A stretch of 64,000 nt of DNA, from assembly GCA_028283655.1 (NCBI GenBank), contig JAPWKE010000003.1, positions 2,728,001 through 2,792,000 of the forward strand, given 5' to 3'. Shown piece after piece: positions 9,506-18,149 of this stretch. A model generated the notes under the pieces. It was not told the origin of the DNA. It was given only the letters and a program-made list of their open reading frames with translations, and did not search any database. This DNA is from Acidobacteriaceae bacterium (GTDB taxonomy: Bacteria; Acidobacteriota; Terriglobia; Terriglobales; Acidobacteriaceae). The position numbers were made by a program, and so were the translations under genes. Numbering within the stretch: the stretch's first letter is position 1; every line of letters starts with the position of its first letter.

Positions 9506-10846
9506 CTACTTCGACTTATCTACCTCAACGCCAAACACGTACGTGGGGCCGAACATGTTGGAACGGAAGATGATCATCTTCGCATCCGGCGTGAACATGA
9601 CGTTGGGCTCAAGCGTGTAGTTATGCTTGCTCATGTTCACCAGTTTTTCTGCATGAAAAACGTACGGCTGCACGAAACCCTTTTCGTTGATGGCTCCCGG
9701 CGATGAGATCTTCTCCGGACGGAAGAGATAGAGCCACTCCCCCTCAGGAGCATGAGCTACCTGCCTTGGGTCGCCGCCGTCACCTGCAAACAAGCCAGCC
9801 TGCTCATTCACATTGAAGTGGATCGACCACTCGTTGCGGTCCATGTGATACCAGTTGCGTTGCCCCGTGCTGAGGTTCAGCGAGGCTAACCAGAAGTCTT
9901 CCCCTCTTGGCGTCTGCAGATCGTAGTAAACGGTATCGCCACGTCGCCCCCAGAACTCGTGGCCAGCAATCTCCATCACCATGGTTCGCTTATGCATCAG
10001 TTCGTTGTGCGTTCCATCGGTGTGGATCGTCCAGATGCGATCGACCTTGTGCCATGGGCCTTCGTGGCAGTACATCAGCAGCTTTGGGTCGCTGGGAGAA
10101 AAGAGCAGGTGGTTCACCCAGTCCGTCGAGTGCAGAAGCTCTGTGACTTTGCCAGTTTCAAGGTTGAGCGTGTAGAGGACAAGAGGGATGCGCGCGGCCA
10201 GTCGCCGCTCCATCATCTCGCCCTTGTTGCGTGGCTGATCCATTGGGCTTGTTTGCGTGGTTGAAGCGCCATCGGCCTTTGAGTGGCCCCGCGGACCATT
10301 GTGCCCGTACTGCTCGTTTGGCCTGTCCTGCTCATCGAATGTTCCAGCGGCCAAAGTCTCATCCGCATTGATTGTGACCAGGCTGCCGCGTGGAGGAATT
10401 ACGCCCAGCTTGCGAGTTTCGCCCGTATCAACGTTTGTGGAGTAGACCGCATGCTCTGGCTCCTTCACATAGAAGATGCGCGGCGTTTTATGTCCGACTT
10501 CAAGCGTGTGCACGCGCTCTTTTAGTACGACGCGTGTCTTCAACGTACGGAGATCCAGCACGTTCACTCCGTTCGGCGTGGTGTAGACCATCTCGTGACC
10601 GTCGGGAGTGAAGGCGTTTACGTTGAAGTAGAAGCTGGCGGAGCCGGGTTCATCGGTAAGCCGGGTCACACGATGGCCGGTATCTTTGTCTATCCAGGTC
10701 TTAGGTGGATGAGCAATCTCCTCTGCCGTTGGACGCTTGTCAGGCGGACGGCGTTCGACAGGGCCAGAGAAGTCCTGAGCGGTGGCGCTTGATACAACAC
10801 ATGCAATTGAAAGACAGGCGACATTCGCCCAGGCTGAAAATTTCAT
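9506..10846 (-). CDS. ogl: Oligogalacturonate lyase, PL22, with signal peptide
   Basis: This 446-aa protein matches oligogalacturonate lyases, beta-propeller enzymes that split short oligogalacturonides by beta-elimination to 4-deoxy-L-threo-5-hexosulose uronate. Visible family blocks are VTRLTDEPG, TDWVNHLLFSP (H246), CHEGPWHKVDRIWTI (H261), GHEFWG (H296) and NEWSIHFNV (H343). The histidines in the last blocks correspond to the Mn-binding and catalytic set known for the family. Residues 1-23 form a signal peptide, so it should act in the periplasm, whereas the enterobacterial enzyme is cytoplasmic. A low-complexity insert lies around 180-215. ATG 10846 has AAGGA upstream. It lies downstream of the TonB receptor gene, separated by a hairpin. 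Confidence 0.9.
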   Translation of the reverse strand: MKFSAWANVACLSIACVVSSATAQDFSGPVERRPPDKRPTAEEIAHPPKTWIDKDTGHRVTRLTDEPGSASFYFNVNAFTPDGHEMVYTTPNGVNVLDLRTLKTRVVLKERVHTLEVGHKTPRIFYVKEPEHAVYSTNVDTGETRKLGVIPPRGSLVTINADETLAAGTFDEQDRPNEQYGHNGPRGHSKADGASTTQTSPMDQPRNKGEMMERRLAARIPLVLYTLNLETGKVTELLHSTDWVNHLLFSPSDPKLLMYCHEGPWHKVDRIWTIHTDGTHNELMHKRTMVMEIAGHEFWGRRGDTVYYDLQTPRGEDFWLASLNLSTGQRNWYHMDRNEWSIHFNVNEQAGLFAGDGGDPRQVAHAPEGEWLYLFRPEKISSPGAINEKGFVQPYVFHAEKLVNMSKHNYTLEPNVMFTPDAKMIIFRSNMFGPTYVFGVEVDKSK

Positions 10847-10873
10847 GGGGATTATCCTTCACAAAAACACTAT

Positions 10874-10910
10874 CGAGAAAATAGCCCCGGACGGATAAAC
10901 CGCCCGAGGC
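10874..10910 (-). terminator. Hairpin between TonB receptor and PL22 gene (terminator or attenuator)
   Basis: On the minus strand, GC-rich arms (10910-10900 and 10894-10884) with a 5-nt loop are followed by TATTTTCTC. The hairpin comes directly after the receptor stop codon and before the PL22 start. It may reduce readthrough into the enzyme gene and does not necessarily end the operon. Confidence 0.55.
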
Positions 10911-10932
10911 CAGGAAGGGGGAGCAACCTCCC

Positions 10933-13900
10933 TCAGAAGGTGAACTTTCCAGACACCTGCATGGAGCGTGGGGCGTAGGTGCTGGCAAGGCTTGTCACGG
11001 TACCAAAGGTGCTTGAACCAAACGAAGAGTTGATACTGCCAAACACCGTATGGTTCAAGAGGTTGATGACATCCAGCTTCAGCATCACTCCATAACGGCT
11101 GGTGACGTGGAACTGACGGGCGATATTGGCATCCAGGGTGAAAGCCGCCGGGTTGGTTAGGTGATACGCCCCTGTACGTGGCGCGTTGCCGAGGAGTTGC
11201 ACCGTGGAGCCAGGAGCCGTAGCCGCGGAAACGAACGCATTCGAAGCGATATAGTTCGCTGCCGTGAGTCCGCACTTACCCGCAGTGGTTGTGCCGCTTG
11301 CAGGACTTACATTCAACGCGCAAGCGTTACGCTGCCCGTTAATATCACGACCAAAACCGCCACCAATACGAGCCTTCCCCGAGAACGCCGGGTTGAGATC
11401 AGGCATGCACTGTCCCTGCAGAGGCGAGAGGCAGCTTGAGGAGGTCAACGCTACGGCTGTTCCCGTCGCGTAGGTCGTAATGAAGCCGACAGTGTAGTTG
11501 CTCAGCAAAGCCTTCGACCATGCGTTGGTACCACCCAGATGGTTTGCACCAACAGGGAGAGCATAGGTACCGAACGCGTGGAAGACGTGCGGGCTGTTTG
11601 TCGTGGTTTGCGAACGTTCGATGCGGTCCATACCGTAGCTCTGGCCTGTAGAGCGAGAGATAGCGGCGGATGGGATTGCAAATCCGGAACGGAAGGTACC
11701 GTCATTGCCCACATTGCGCGACCATGTGTAGTTGAAGTTGTAAGTCAAACCATGCCATACACGCTGGTCCAGCACGATCTGTAAGGAGTTATAGCTGAAG
11801 TTGGCAACGTTCTGCCCCCAGAGATCAGTTACACCGTTTGCGGCACCAGGAGTGCTGCTTGAGTTGACTGCGTAGTACTGTGGGAAGGCGACAAGGCCTT
11901 GCGCAACCGACAGAGACGAACTCGTAGCAGTGGTAGCAGCCGCAGCAGTGAAAAAGCTGGGGAATGCCAGTCCGGGCATGGCGGCTTGCGCCAGGGCAAT
12001 GTTTGCTGCCGTAGCTCTTGCCGTCAGGATGGGCGTGCCATCAGAGGCCTTCACACCAGCCAGACCCGCAAGATAACGCGGATCGAGTTGGTTGCTCCAG
12101 TAGCCACGAGCGTTCGCGGCACCGCTGGTGGAGTTGATCAGATGATGGCTCTGATTACCCACGTAGTTGATCGACAACGTCAACGTGTTGGTGATGGCCT
12201 GCTCGATGCCGACGTTGTAGAAGTTGAAGTCTGGTGCGCGGCCCGAGAAGTATGGGTCGGCATAGGAGACAGCCAGGGGTGCAGCAACAGAGGTTCCGTT
12301 AACGTAGTTGCCAGAGTTGAGCACCTGCGTTGCGGAGCCGGGAGTGACCTGCCCCGGATAGTTATAGCCCGCGCCAAAGAGGGACGTGTTGTACAGAGCC
12401 GTTCCCGTAAGTGCTGCGTTGTTGTTCAGGTAGAACCCAGGAGCGGCTCCGGCACCGGAGGTGGATTCCGTAGCTGATGCCGTGGGATTGAAGCCAAGCT
12501 GGCCTGTTCCCTGATAAGCACCTGCACGACCACCAACACCACCGCCCTGCGAGAAGACACGCCCAGCCCCCATGCGCAGAAGCGTCTTCGGCGTGAAGGC
12601 GTAGGTGATGCCGACGCGCGGCCCCCAGTTCTTCCAGTAAGTCTGCACAGGGGTGCGGCAGTTACAGCTTGCCGGTGAGCCACCGCGGTTCCCTGCGAAC
12701 TGAATGGCACCCGCCGTTCCCGTAGCAGGGTTTGTGAGGTTCGGGTTCATGAAGCTCCAGCGGTCTTGAACCTCGTGATACGGCGGGAGGTAGTCCCAAC
12801 GAAGACCTGCGTCGATGGTGAGCTTGTTTGTAGCCTTCCAGACATCTTCCACATAAGGAGCAACCGTGAAATAACGTCCGCCAACCTCGCTGACATACTG
12901 CAGCGGAAGCGAAGTGGTAGCGCCTGCTGCTCCGAGAAGGAAGCTGGCGTAGGAGTATCCCGTTGCTGTTGTCAGCGACGAACCGGAGTAGTTCGCTGTC
13001 GCGTATGGCGTGTACTGCAGGCCGAGCGGCCCGGTGAAGGTCGCAGGGTTTGCATTGTTGATCTGCTGCCACTGCATGGTGATGCCAGCCGTAATGGAGT
13101 GGCGTCCCTTGGTGTACTGCAGGTTGTCCTTGATCGAGTAGTTGTTTGGTGTCGTCAACTGCGTCGAGTTCGTGCCGACTGCAGCAAGCAGGCCGCTCGA
13201 AGAGGGAGTCTGCCCCCAGTTCGTGATGGGCGTGGTGCCAATCGTGCTGGCCTGGAAAGCTGCCTGCGGGAACTCCGTGCTGGACTGTCCACCCGGCAGG
13301 TTTCCAACCCCCAGCCCGCTGATGCCATACGTTGCATTCCCGTCCGTATTGCTACTGATGTTCTGGTAGAAACGCGTGTAGCCGAACTTGAACTGGTTTA
13401 CCAAGGCATTGCTAATCGTGTAGGTGTCTTCCACCGCGAAGTTCTTGGGGAAGATGTTTGCCATCGTGCCGCCCGTGTAGGGTAGCGGCAGATAAGGCGT
13501 ATTCCAGTTGTTGAGGTAGTGCACCGCACCCATGGTGCCAATGGTGGAGATACGATGCTTCGGCGAAATGTCGAAGTCAACCTTCCAGTCGATCAACTGA
13601 TTGTCAAAACCTGTCGGAATTGACTGGGTGTAGTTGTTCACCAAAGTTGAAGTATTGTTCGGGTCCGGAAGCCACGACTGCATCTTCTGTGAAATCGGCG
13701 AGATATAGCCCGCAGGAATGATGTTGTTGGTAAGCACACCATTCTTCATTGCAGTGAAGGGTGTACGGGCGCAAGTGGCTCCAACGCAGTTGCTGGTCGT
13801 TGGGTTGTAGAGGAAGGCGGCATTCGTAGCTGCCGTTGTCCCCGTGCCCGTCAAGCCGCTGCCTACGCAAGTAGTAGCGCAGTTGAGTTCGGTGAAATCA

Positions 13901-14964
13901 CCGGCTTTCATCAGCGCAGTGGGCACTGTGGACTGCGAAGGGTTGGCAACCTTGCGGCTACGGAAACGGTCGTAGGCGACGAAGAAGAACACGCGCTTGG
14001 TACCCGGGACATGGCCGCCAATCGAAGCAGACAGTTCGTTCTGATCATCCTGAGGCTTGGGTGGTGCAACGAACTGCCCCGCCGCGTTCTTCACTGACGA
14101 ACTCTTGGTGAGGAAGTTCCACGAATCGAGTGCCGAGTTACGGAAGTAGTCGGAAACCTGTCCGTGAAATTTCAGACCACCAGACTTGAGCGTGAAGTTC
14201 TGCGCACCCGCTCCGGCGTACTCTGCGGGCGGCGTGCTGGTGATGACCTGGAACTGATCAATAGCGTCCACGCTGACAGCCTGACCAACCAGACGGTTGT
14301 CGCCCTGCTGGCTGACAGTCTGTGCCGGAAGACCTTCAAGGTAAAGTTGGCCGAGGTAGTTACCCGTACCGCCAACGATGGGCAGACGCGCACCGCCCTG
14401 TGCTCCCGGAGCCAAAGAACCAAAGGCCGTCGGATCACGCTGCGCGTTGTTCATGATCAACGGAAGCTGAGCGTACGTCTCGTTTTCGAGCGTCAGGCCG
14501 ATGGTCGCGTTGTTCGTCTCCATCTGCGGGGGAGCGTCCGTTACAGTTACGGTGTCCAATGCACCACCATTCTTCAGCGAGACGTTGAAGGTTGTTAGCT
14601 TCAAAGCATCGAGGCGAAGGTTCTTCTGCACGTACTCCGCAAAGCCCTCGGCCTTCACCGAAACGGTGTAGAGGCCGGGTGCGATTGGAGAGACCGTGAA
14701 CAAGCCATCGCCTGTTCCCTGGCGCGTTGTTACGACGCCCGTGCTCTGGTTGGTGACGACGACCGTCGCATTGGGAACGGCTGCGCCGGTGGTATCGGTG
14801 GCGACGCCCTGGATGCCAGCCTCGCCGCCGGTCTGCGCAATCGCCATTGGCGCACAGAAGGCAAAAAACAATACGAGACAAAGAGAAAGTGCGGCTTTCA
14901 TAAAACCGCCCTGATGCTGGTGCGTGCGCTGGCCAGGCGCAACGTAATTCATAAACAACTGCAT
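10933..14964 (-). CDS. TonB-dependent receptor, Oar-like, of the rhamnogalacturonan locus
   Basis: A 1343-aa outer-membrane receptor. I keep ATG 14964 because a perfect AGGAGG lies 7 nt upstream. The signal peptide is then unusually long (about 44 aa) with its hydrophobic core at 23-43. An internal ATG at 14901 would give a standard signal peptide but has a poorer site. The CarboxypepD_reg domain (GIQGVATDTTGAAVPNATV) is at 48-130, followed by the plug and a large barrel ending in SGKFTF with a terminal aromatic residue, as expected for BAM-dependent insertion. The position among PL22, RhaM, RhaT and GH106 suggests uptake of pectic or rhamnogalacturonan oligosaccharides (inference). Its promoter carries the locus-wide motif at 15048-15062. 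Confidence 0.93.
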   Translation of the reverse strand: MQLFMNYVAPGQRTHQHQGGFMKAALSLCLVLFFAFCAPMAIAQTGGEAGIQGVATDTTGAAVPNATVVVTNQSTGVVTTRQGTGDGLFTVSPIAPGLYTVSVKAEGFAEYVQKNLRLDALKLTTFNVSLKNGGALDTVTVTDAPPQMETNNATIGLTLENETYAQLPLIMNNAQRDPTAFGSLAPGAQGGARLPIVGGTGNYLGQLYLEGLPAQTVSQQGDNRLVGQAVSVDAIDQFQVITSTPPAEYAGAGAQNFTLKSGGLKFHGQVSDYFRNSALDSWNFLTKSSSVKNAAGQFVAPPKPQDDQNELSASIGGHVPGTKRVFFFVAYDRFRSRKVANPSQSTVPTALMKAGDFTELNCATTCVGSGLTGTGTTAATNAAFLYNPTTSNCVGATCARTPFTAMKNGVLTNNIIPAGYISPISQKMQSWLPDPNNTSTLVNNYTQSIPTGFDNQLIDWKVDFDISPKHRISTIGTMGAVHYLNNWNTPYLPLPYTGGTMANIFPKNFAVEDTYTISNALVNQFKFGYTRFYQNISSNTDGNATYGISGLGVGNLPGGQSSTEFPQAAFQASTIGTTPITNWGQTPSSSGLLAAVGTNSTQLTTPNNYSIKDNLQYTKGRHSITAGITMQWQQINNANPATFTGPLGLQYTPYATANYSGSSLTTATGYSYASFLLGAAGATTSLPLQYVSEVGGRYFTVAPYVEDVWKATNKLTIDAGLRWDYLPPYHEVQDRWSFMNPNLTNPATGTAGAIQFAGNRGGSPASCNCRTPVQTYWKNWGPRVGITYAFTPKTLLRMGAGRVFSQGGGVGGRAGAYQGTGQLGFNPTASATESTSGAGAAPGFYLNNNAALTGTALYNTSLFGAGYNYPGQVTPGSATQVLNSGNYVNGTSVAAPLAVSYADPYFSGRAPDFNFYNVGIEQAITNTLTLSINYVGNQSHHLINSTSGAANARGYWSNQLDPRYLAGLAGVKASDGTPILTARATAANIALAQAAMPGLAFPSFFTAAAATTATSSSLSVAQGLVAFPQYYAVNSSSTPGAANGVTDLWGQNVANFSYNSLQIVLDQRVWHGLTYNFNYTWSRNVGNDGTFRSGFAIPSAAISRSTGQSYGMDRIERSQTTTNSPHVFHAFGTYALPVGANHLGGTNAWSKALLSNYTVGFITTYATGTAVALTSSSCLSPLQGQCMPDLNPAFSGKARIGGGFGRDINGQRNACALNVSPASGTTTAGKCGLTAANYIASNAFVSAATAPGSTVQLLGNAPRTGAYHLTNPAAFTLDANIARQFHVTSRYGVMLKLDVINLLNHTVFGSINSSFGSSTFGTVTSLASTYAPRSMQVSGKFTF

Positions 14965-15015
14965 TGGAGCTCCTCCTACACCCTTTCGTGAGGGACCTAT
15001 CTTGAAGCGCCGACC

Positions 15016-15062
15016 ACACTACGTCGCCAAGACGAGAAGCGTCAATAGAAAAACTGTTCCTC
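15016..15062 (-). promoter_or_regulatory. Receptor promoter with rhamnose-locus operator motif
   Basis: On the minus strand the order is GAGGAACAGTTTTTC (15062-15048), two bases, -35 TTGACG (15045-15040), an 18-nt spacer, and -10 TAGTGT (15021-15016). The same order of motif, two bases and TTGAYR recurs before the regulator gene (16762-16783) and the GH106 gene (18076-18098). This supports a common regulator binding next to the -35 box. The divergent rhaM gene shares the intergenic region. Confidence 0.65.
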
Positions 15063-15139
15063 AGTAGGATTATTTTGTTGTACCGTCGACTCTACTGCTT
15101 CTTCTGGAAATGGCAGAGAAATGCACAGGAGTTCTCATC

Positions 15140-15478
15140 GTGAAGCGATACGCGCAGGTGATCCAACTACGCCCCGAAGACGAGGCCGAGTACATTCGAT
15201 ATCATGCCGAAGTCTGGCCCACTGTGCTTGCCACCATCGCAGCATGCAGCATTCGCAACTACACGATTTTCCTGCGCAACAGCGTGCTCTTTGCGTACTT
15301 CGAGTACCACGGCACGGACTACGCTGCGGACATGCGCAAAATGGCGGCCGACCCTGAAACGCAGCGCTGGTGGAGCATCATGGACCCAATGCAGCAGCCA
15401 ATGCACGACGCCGCGCCAGGCGAACAATGGTCGCCACTGCTGGAAGTTTTCCATACAGATCAGGAGGCTGCTTCGTAG
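15140..15478 (+). CDS. rhaM: L-rhamnose mutarotase
   Basis: This 112-aa protein of the RhaM/YiiL family interconverts alpha- and beta-L-rhamnopyranose in the cytoplasm. Family landmarks are the N-terminal strand QVIQLRPEDEAEYIRYHAEVWP, including the catalytic-type H22 and W26, the NYTIFLRN strand, and QRWW at 76-79. Length matches the family (about 104 aa). I chose GTG 15140 because AGGAG (15127-15131) lies 8 nt upstream; a longer ATG frame at 15110 adds residues not found in the family. The gene is divergent from the receptor and convergent with rhaT. Confidence 0.92.
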   Translation: MKRYAQVIQLRPEDEAEYIRYHAEVWPTVLATIAACSIRNYTIFLRNSVLFAYFEYHGTDYAADMRKMAADPETQRWWSIMDPMQQPMHDAAPGEQWSPLLEVFHTDQEAAS

Positions 15479-15534
15479 GCGGCAACTACAGCCTGTTGCC
15501 CACTACGAAGCAGCCCACCAGGAAATAACGGCCG

Positions 15535-16689
15535 TTACGGCATTTGTGATTTCAGGTACGTTCCATAACCGATGACAACGGTAGCCGCGATCAGCAGCAG
15601 AAGTCCGCTTGCAACGAGCATGCGGGTTCTTCTGCTGGTTCCGCTCCACTCTCGCAGACCGATCCCCCAAAGGTTCGCGAAGAGGATGATGCTCGACATG
15701 TGCAACGTCCAGCCAGCGAAGTTGTACTTGCCCATGCGGGCTTCACCCATCGAGTAGAAGAAGAACTGGAAGTACCAGATGATGCCTGCAAGCGCCGCGA
15801 AGAGATAGTTCCGCGTCAGCACGTCGGGAGCAATTCTCTGCGTCAGCTCACGCGGATCAACATCCTGCAAAGTGTCGCCAGAGGTCGTGGCCGTACGCAT
15901 CGGATTGTATCCAGGGCGCCCCACAAACTGCTGCAGCGAGCGGTTGCGCACGATGAGAGCGCCGGACCACACGAGGTTCGTGATGAAGCCTCCCCACAGT
16001 ACGACAATCAGCACAGGAAGCCCCTGCAGTACGTCGCTGCGACCACGCGCCAGAAGCTCCACCTTCTCCATCTCCGCGATAGGCTTGCCCGCGGCAAGGC
16101 CAAAGGAGAAGAACGAACTCATGATGCCCGCGAAGATCGCGACGGCAAGCCCCTTGGCGAAGCTGAAGTCACGTTCGCCCGCCTCCGCCTTCTTTTCTGC
16201 ACTGACCTCGTGCTCTTTCGAGGCACCCGCAGCGCCACTCACCGCGATAGCAAGCAAGGAGAGCAGAACGCCGGCAAGCGTTACCTGCCCCCAGCTCTCA
16301 TGCAGGATGGCGTGGATGCGGCCGTCATAGATAGGCGGCACGAGCGTGCCAAACGCGGTACAAAAGCCAAGCGCAATGCCGTACCCCAACCCCAGCCCGA
16401 GGTAGCGAATAGCCAAACCAAACGTGAGCCCGCCGACTCCCCAGAGAAGGCCGAAGAGCATCGCCCACAGAATGGCCGACATGGGCGCACGATGCAGGAT
16501 GCCAAAGACATCCGGCACAAAGAGAAGCGCAAAGAACGTCGGCGCAATCATCCAGGCAGCTACGCCCTGGATGATCCAGTAGATCTCCCACGACCAGCGC
16601 TTGATGCCACGGAACGGAATGAAGTTGCTGGCAGAGGCTAAGCCACCCAGCCAATGAAACAGAACCCCAAGAAACGGATTAGCGCCCAC
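15535..16689 (-). CDS. rhaT: L-rhamnose/proton symporter RhaT
   Basis: A 384-aa inner-membrane protein with about ten hydrophobic helices, matching the RhaT family that imports L-rhamnose with H+. Recognisable segments are GVLFHWLGGLASASNFIPF at the N-terminus, WGVGGLTFGLAIRYLGLGLGYG, FSFGLAAGKPIAE in the middle, and YFQFFFYSMGEARMG near the C-terminus. A charged loop at about 160-175 (EHEVSAEKKAEAGERD) separates the two halves. It starts at GTG 16689 with AAGGA upstream. It is divergent from the regulator gene at 16891 and shares that intergenic region. With RhaM it points to rhamnose as the end product of the locus. Confidence 0.93.
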   Translation of the reverse strand: MGANPFLGVLFHWLGGLASASNFIPFRGIKRWSWEIYWIIQGVAAWMIAPTFFALLFVPDVFGILHRAPMSAILWAMLFGLLWGVGGLTFGLAIRYLGLGLGYGIALGFCTAFGTLVPPIYDGRIHAILHESWGQVTLAGVLLSLLAIAVSGAAGASKEHEVSAEKKAEAGERDFSFAKGLAVAIFAGIMSSFFSFGLAAGKPIAEMEKVELLARGRSDVLQGLPVLIVVLWGGFITNLVWSGALIVRNRSLQQFVGRPGYNPMRTATTSGDTLQDVDPRELTQRIAPDVLTRNYLFAALAGIIWYFQFFFYSMGEARMGKYNFAGWTLHMSSIILFANLWGIGLREWSGTSRRTRMLVASGLLLLIAATVVIGYGTYLKSQMP

Positions 16690-16761
16690 GAAGTGTCCTT
16701 AGAAAGCGACCGAACCTTGGCCCGACCGGCGCAGCCATCCTACCCCATTAGACTCACAATG

Positions 16762-16783
16762 GAGAATAGTTTCTCTATTGATA
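16762..16783 (+). promoter_or_regulatory. Operator GAGAATAGTTTCTC and -35 box before the regulator gene
   Basis: Palindrome GAGAA-TAGT-TTCTC (16762-16775) is followed by TA and TTGATA (16778-16783). The element is one base shorter than the copies at 15048-15062 and 18076-18090 but otherwise aligns with them. It lies between divergent rhaT and the regulator, so it could serve both. The -10 box for the plus direction is weak. Confidence 0.55.
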
Positions 16784-16840
16784 GTTTTGAACTTTTCAAC
16801 GAATTCCTCCTTTGCACGGTTCAGAAACAGAAACCATTAG

Positions 16841-16855
16841 GGAAATACCGTTTCC
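16841..16855. promoter_or_regulatory. Second inverted repeat in the rhaT/regulator intergenic region
   Basis: GGAAA-TACCG-TTTCC is a 5-bp dyad with a 5-nt spacer, 36 nt upstream of the regulator start. A -10-like GATAAT follows at 16860-16865. It resembles the locus motif but has wider spacing, so it may be an autoregulatory site or a different element. The word CCGTTTCCTG (16848-16857) recurs at 62220-62229 upstream of the other sugar permease. Confidence 0.35.
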
Positions 16856-16890
16856 TGTCGGATAATTCCGTTACTGCAGGAGCCTTCCCA

Positions 16891-18063
16891 ATGCCGTCCA
16901 AAATGCCTTCTCGTCCCGCGTCCAGTGCCAAACGGCTCTACCTCATCCCGATTCTGACGAAGGCGCTAGACATTCTGGAGCTGCTACAGAATGAAAACCA
17001 GCCGATGGTGCTGGAGGCTATCCACAAGCGCACGCGCATCTCGAAGACGACGGTCTATCGGATTCTCAAGACTCTCGTCCATCGCGGATACGTAAGCCAG
17101 ACGGCAGACCGGCAGTATCGTTTCATCTCACGCGCACGCAAGCTTCGCTTTGGCTTCGCGGGACAGAGCGCGGAGATGGCATTCTCGAACGATGTAACGG
17201 ATAGCCTTCGCCGTGCGGCCGAAGCTGTTGGTATCGATCTTCTCGTCCTCGACAACCAGTACAACGCGGGCAAGGCGATTGAGAATGCAGATACGTTCAT
17301 CCGTGAGCGCGTGGACGTCATCATCGAGTTCCAGGTGGAAGAGCATGCTGCGCCGGTGATCGCGGACCGCGTCTCTGCTGCGGGCATTCCGCTGATCGCC
17401 GTCGACATTCCGCATCCGCACTCCACCTACTTTGGCGTGGATAACTACCGCACCGGATATACCGCGGGAGAACTGCTTGCCACCTTTGCCCTCAATCGCT
17501 GGAAGGGGAAGGTGGATTGGATGCTCGGGCTCGAGATTCTTGAGGCAGGCCCCCTCGTACAAAGCCGGATCACCGGGGCCATTGAAGGCGTGAAGAGCCT
17601 CCTGCCAAACACTCCCATCGAATGCTTTGTTCGCATTGACGGACGTGGCATGCGCGATAAGAGCCAGCGCGCGGTGGCCGACTTTCTGAATCGGCATCCG
17701 CAGGACAAGCGCATCCTTATCGCAGCCGCCAACGACACCAGCGCGCTCGGCGCGATCGCCGCTATCCGCGAGCTTGGTCGCGAAAAGCATGTGGCTATCG
17801 TGGGACAGGATTGCGTGGACGAGATGATGGCAGAGATGCAGCGAAATAATACGCCAGCTATCGGATCCGTCTCGCATGAAGTCTCAGAGTACGGACCGAG
17901 GCTCATTGAACTTGGGCTGGCGCTCCTGCGTGGAGAAACCGTCGCGCCCTATAACTTTGTGAACCACCGCGTAGTGACGAGCGGTAATACGACGGCGCAG
18001 CCCGTTGAACCCAGCACGGTACCGGCTCGAACGGCGACGAAGCGTAAGGCAAGCCAGAAGTAG
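16891..18063 (+). CDS. Transcriptional regulator: IclR-type winged HTH fused to a sugar-binding (ribose-binding-protein type) domain
   Basis: This 390-aa protein has an IclR-like winged helix at about 22-82 (LTKALDILELLQNENQPMVLE, SKTTVYRILKTLVHRGYV). The remainder, about 95-370, is a periplasmic-binding-protein fold as in LacI or ribose-binding proteins (DLLVLDNQYNAGKAIENADTFI, GIPLIAVDIPHP, ILIAAANDTSALGAI, VAIVGQDCVDEMM). A normal IclR effector domain is absent. ATG 16891 is preceded by CAGGAG at 16877-16882. An upstream extension to 16654 exists but has no homology-like content. Placed between rhaT and GH106 and preceded by the locus motif, it is the likely sensor of rhamnose or a rhamnose-containing sugar (inference). 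Confidence 0.88.
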   Translation: MPSKMPSRPASSAKRLYLIPILTKALDILELLQNENQPMVLEAIHKRTRISKTTVYRILKTLVHRGYVSQTADRQYRFISRARKLRFGFAGQSAEMAFSNDVTDSLRRAAEAVGIDLLVLDNQYNAGKAIENADTFIRERVDVIIEFQVEEHAAPVIADRVSAAGIPLIAVDIPHPHSTYFGVDNYRTGYTAGELLATFALNRWKGKVDWMLGLEILEAGPLVQSRITGAIEGVKSLLPNTPIECFVRIDGRGMRDKSQRAVADFLNRHPQDKRILIAAANDTSALGAIAAIRELGREKHVAIVGQDCVDEMMAEMQRNNTPAIGSVSHEVSEYGPRLIELGLALLRGETVAPYNFVNHRVVTSGNTTAQPVEPSTVPARTATKRKASQK

Positions 18064-18075
18064 TGAATCTTCAAT

Positions 18076-18122
18076 GAGAAACAGTTTCCCTGTTGACATT
18101 TGTTAGCCGGGATTACTACTCT
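18076..18122 (+). promoter_or_regulatory. GH106 promoter with rhamnose-locus operator motif
   Basis: GAGAAACAGTTTCCC (18076-18090), two bases, -35 TTGACA (18093-18098), an 18-nt spacer, and -10 TACTCT (18117-18122). This matches the receptor promoter in motif, spacing and 18-nt spacer. A TTG that would extend the GH106 open frame lies inside the -35 box and is therefore not a start. Confidence 0.65.
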
Positions 18123-18149
18123 TCGCTGCGTACGCCGCATACCGATCTC

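Noticed and set aside
10933-14964. Possibility that the very large receptor is a fusion of two genes
   Set aside because: One signal peptide, one CarboxypepD_reg domain, one plug and one barrel with a terminal Phe. The length is within the range of acidobacterial Oar-like receptors.
15700-16641. Open frame of 313 codons antisense to rhaT
   Set aside because: Arg/His-rich shadow of a clearly assigned transporter gene.
16654-16890. N-terminal extension of the regulator to 16654
   Set aside because: The extension covers the operator and promoter region and overlaps the start of rhaT on the other strand. ATG 16891 has a good Shine-Dalgarno.
17128-17877. Open frame of 249 codons antisense to the chimeric regulator
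   Set aside because: No ribosome-binding site or domain, and the sense frame has clear HTH and sugar-binding features.
18093-18149. TTG 18093 as start of GH106
   Set aside because: The TTG is part of the -35 box TTGACA. ATG 18150 opens the signal peptide.
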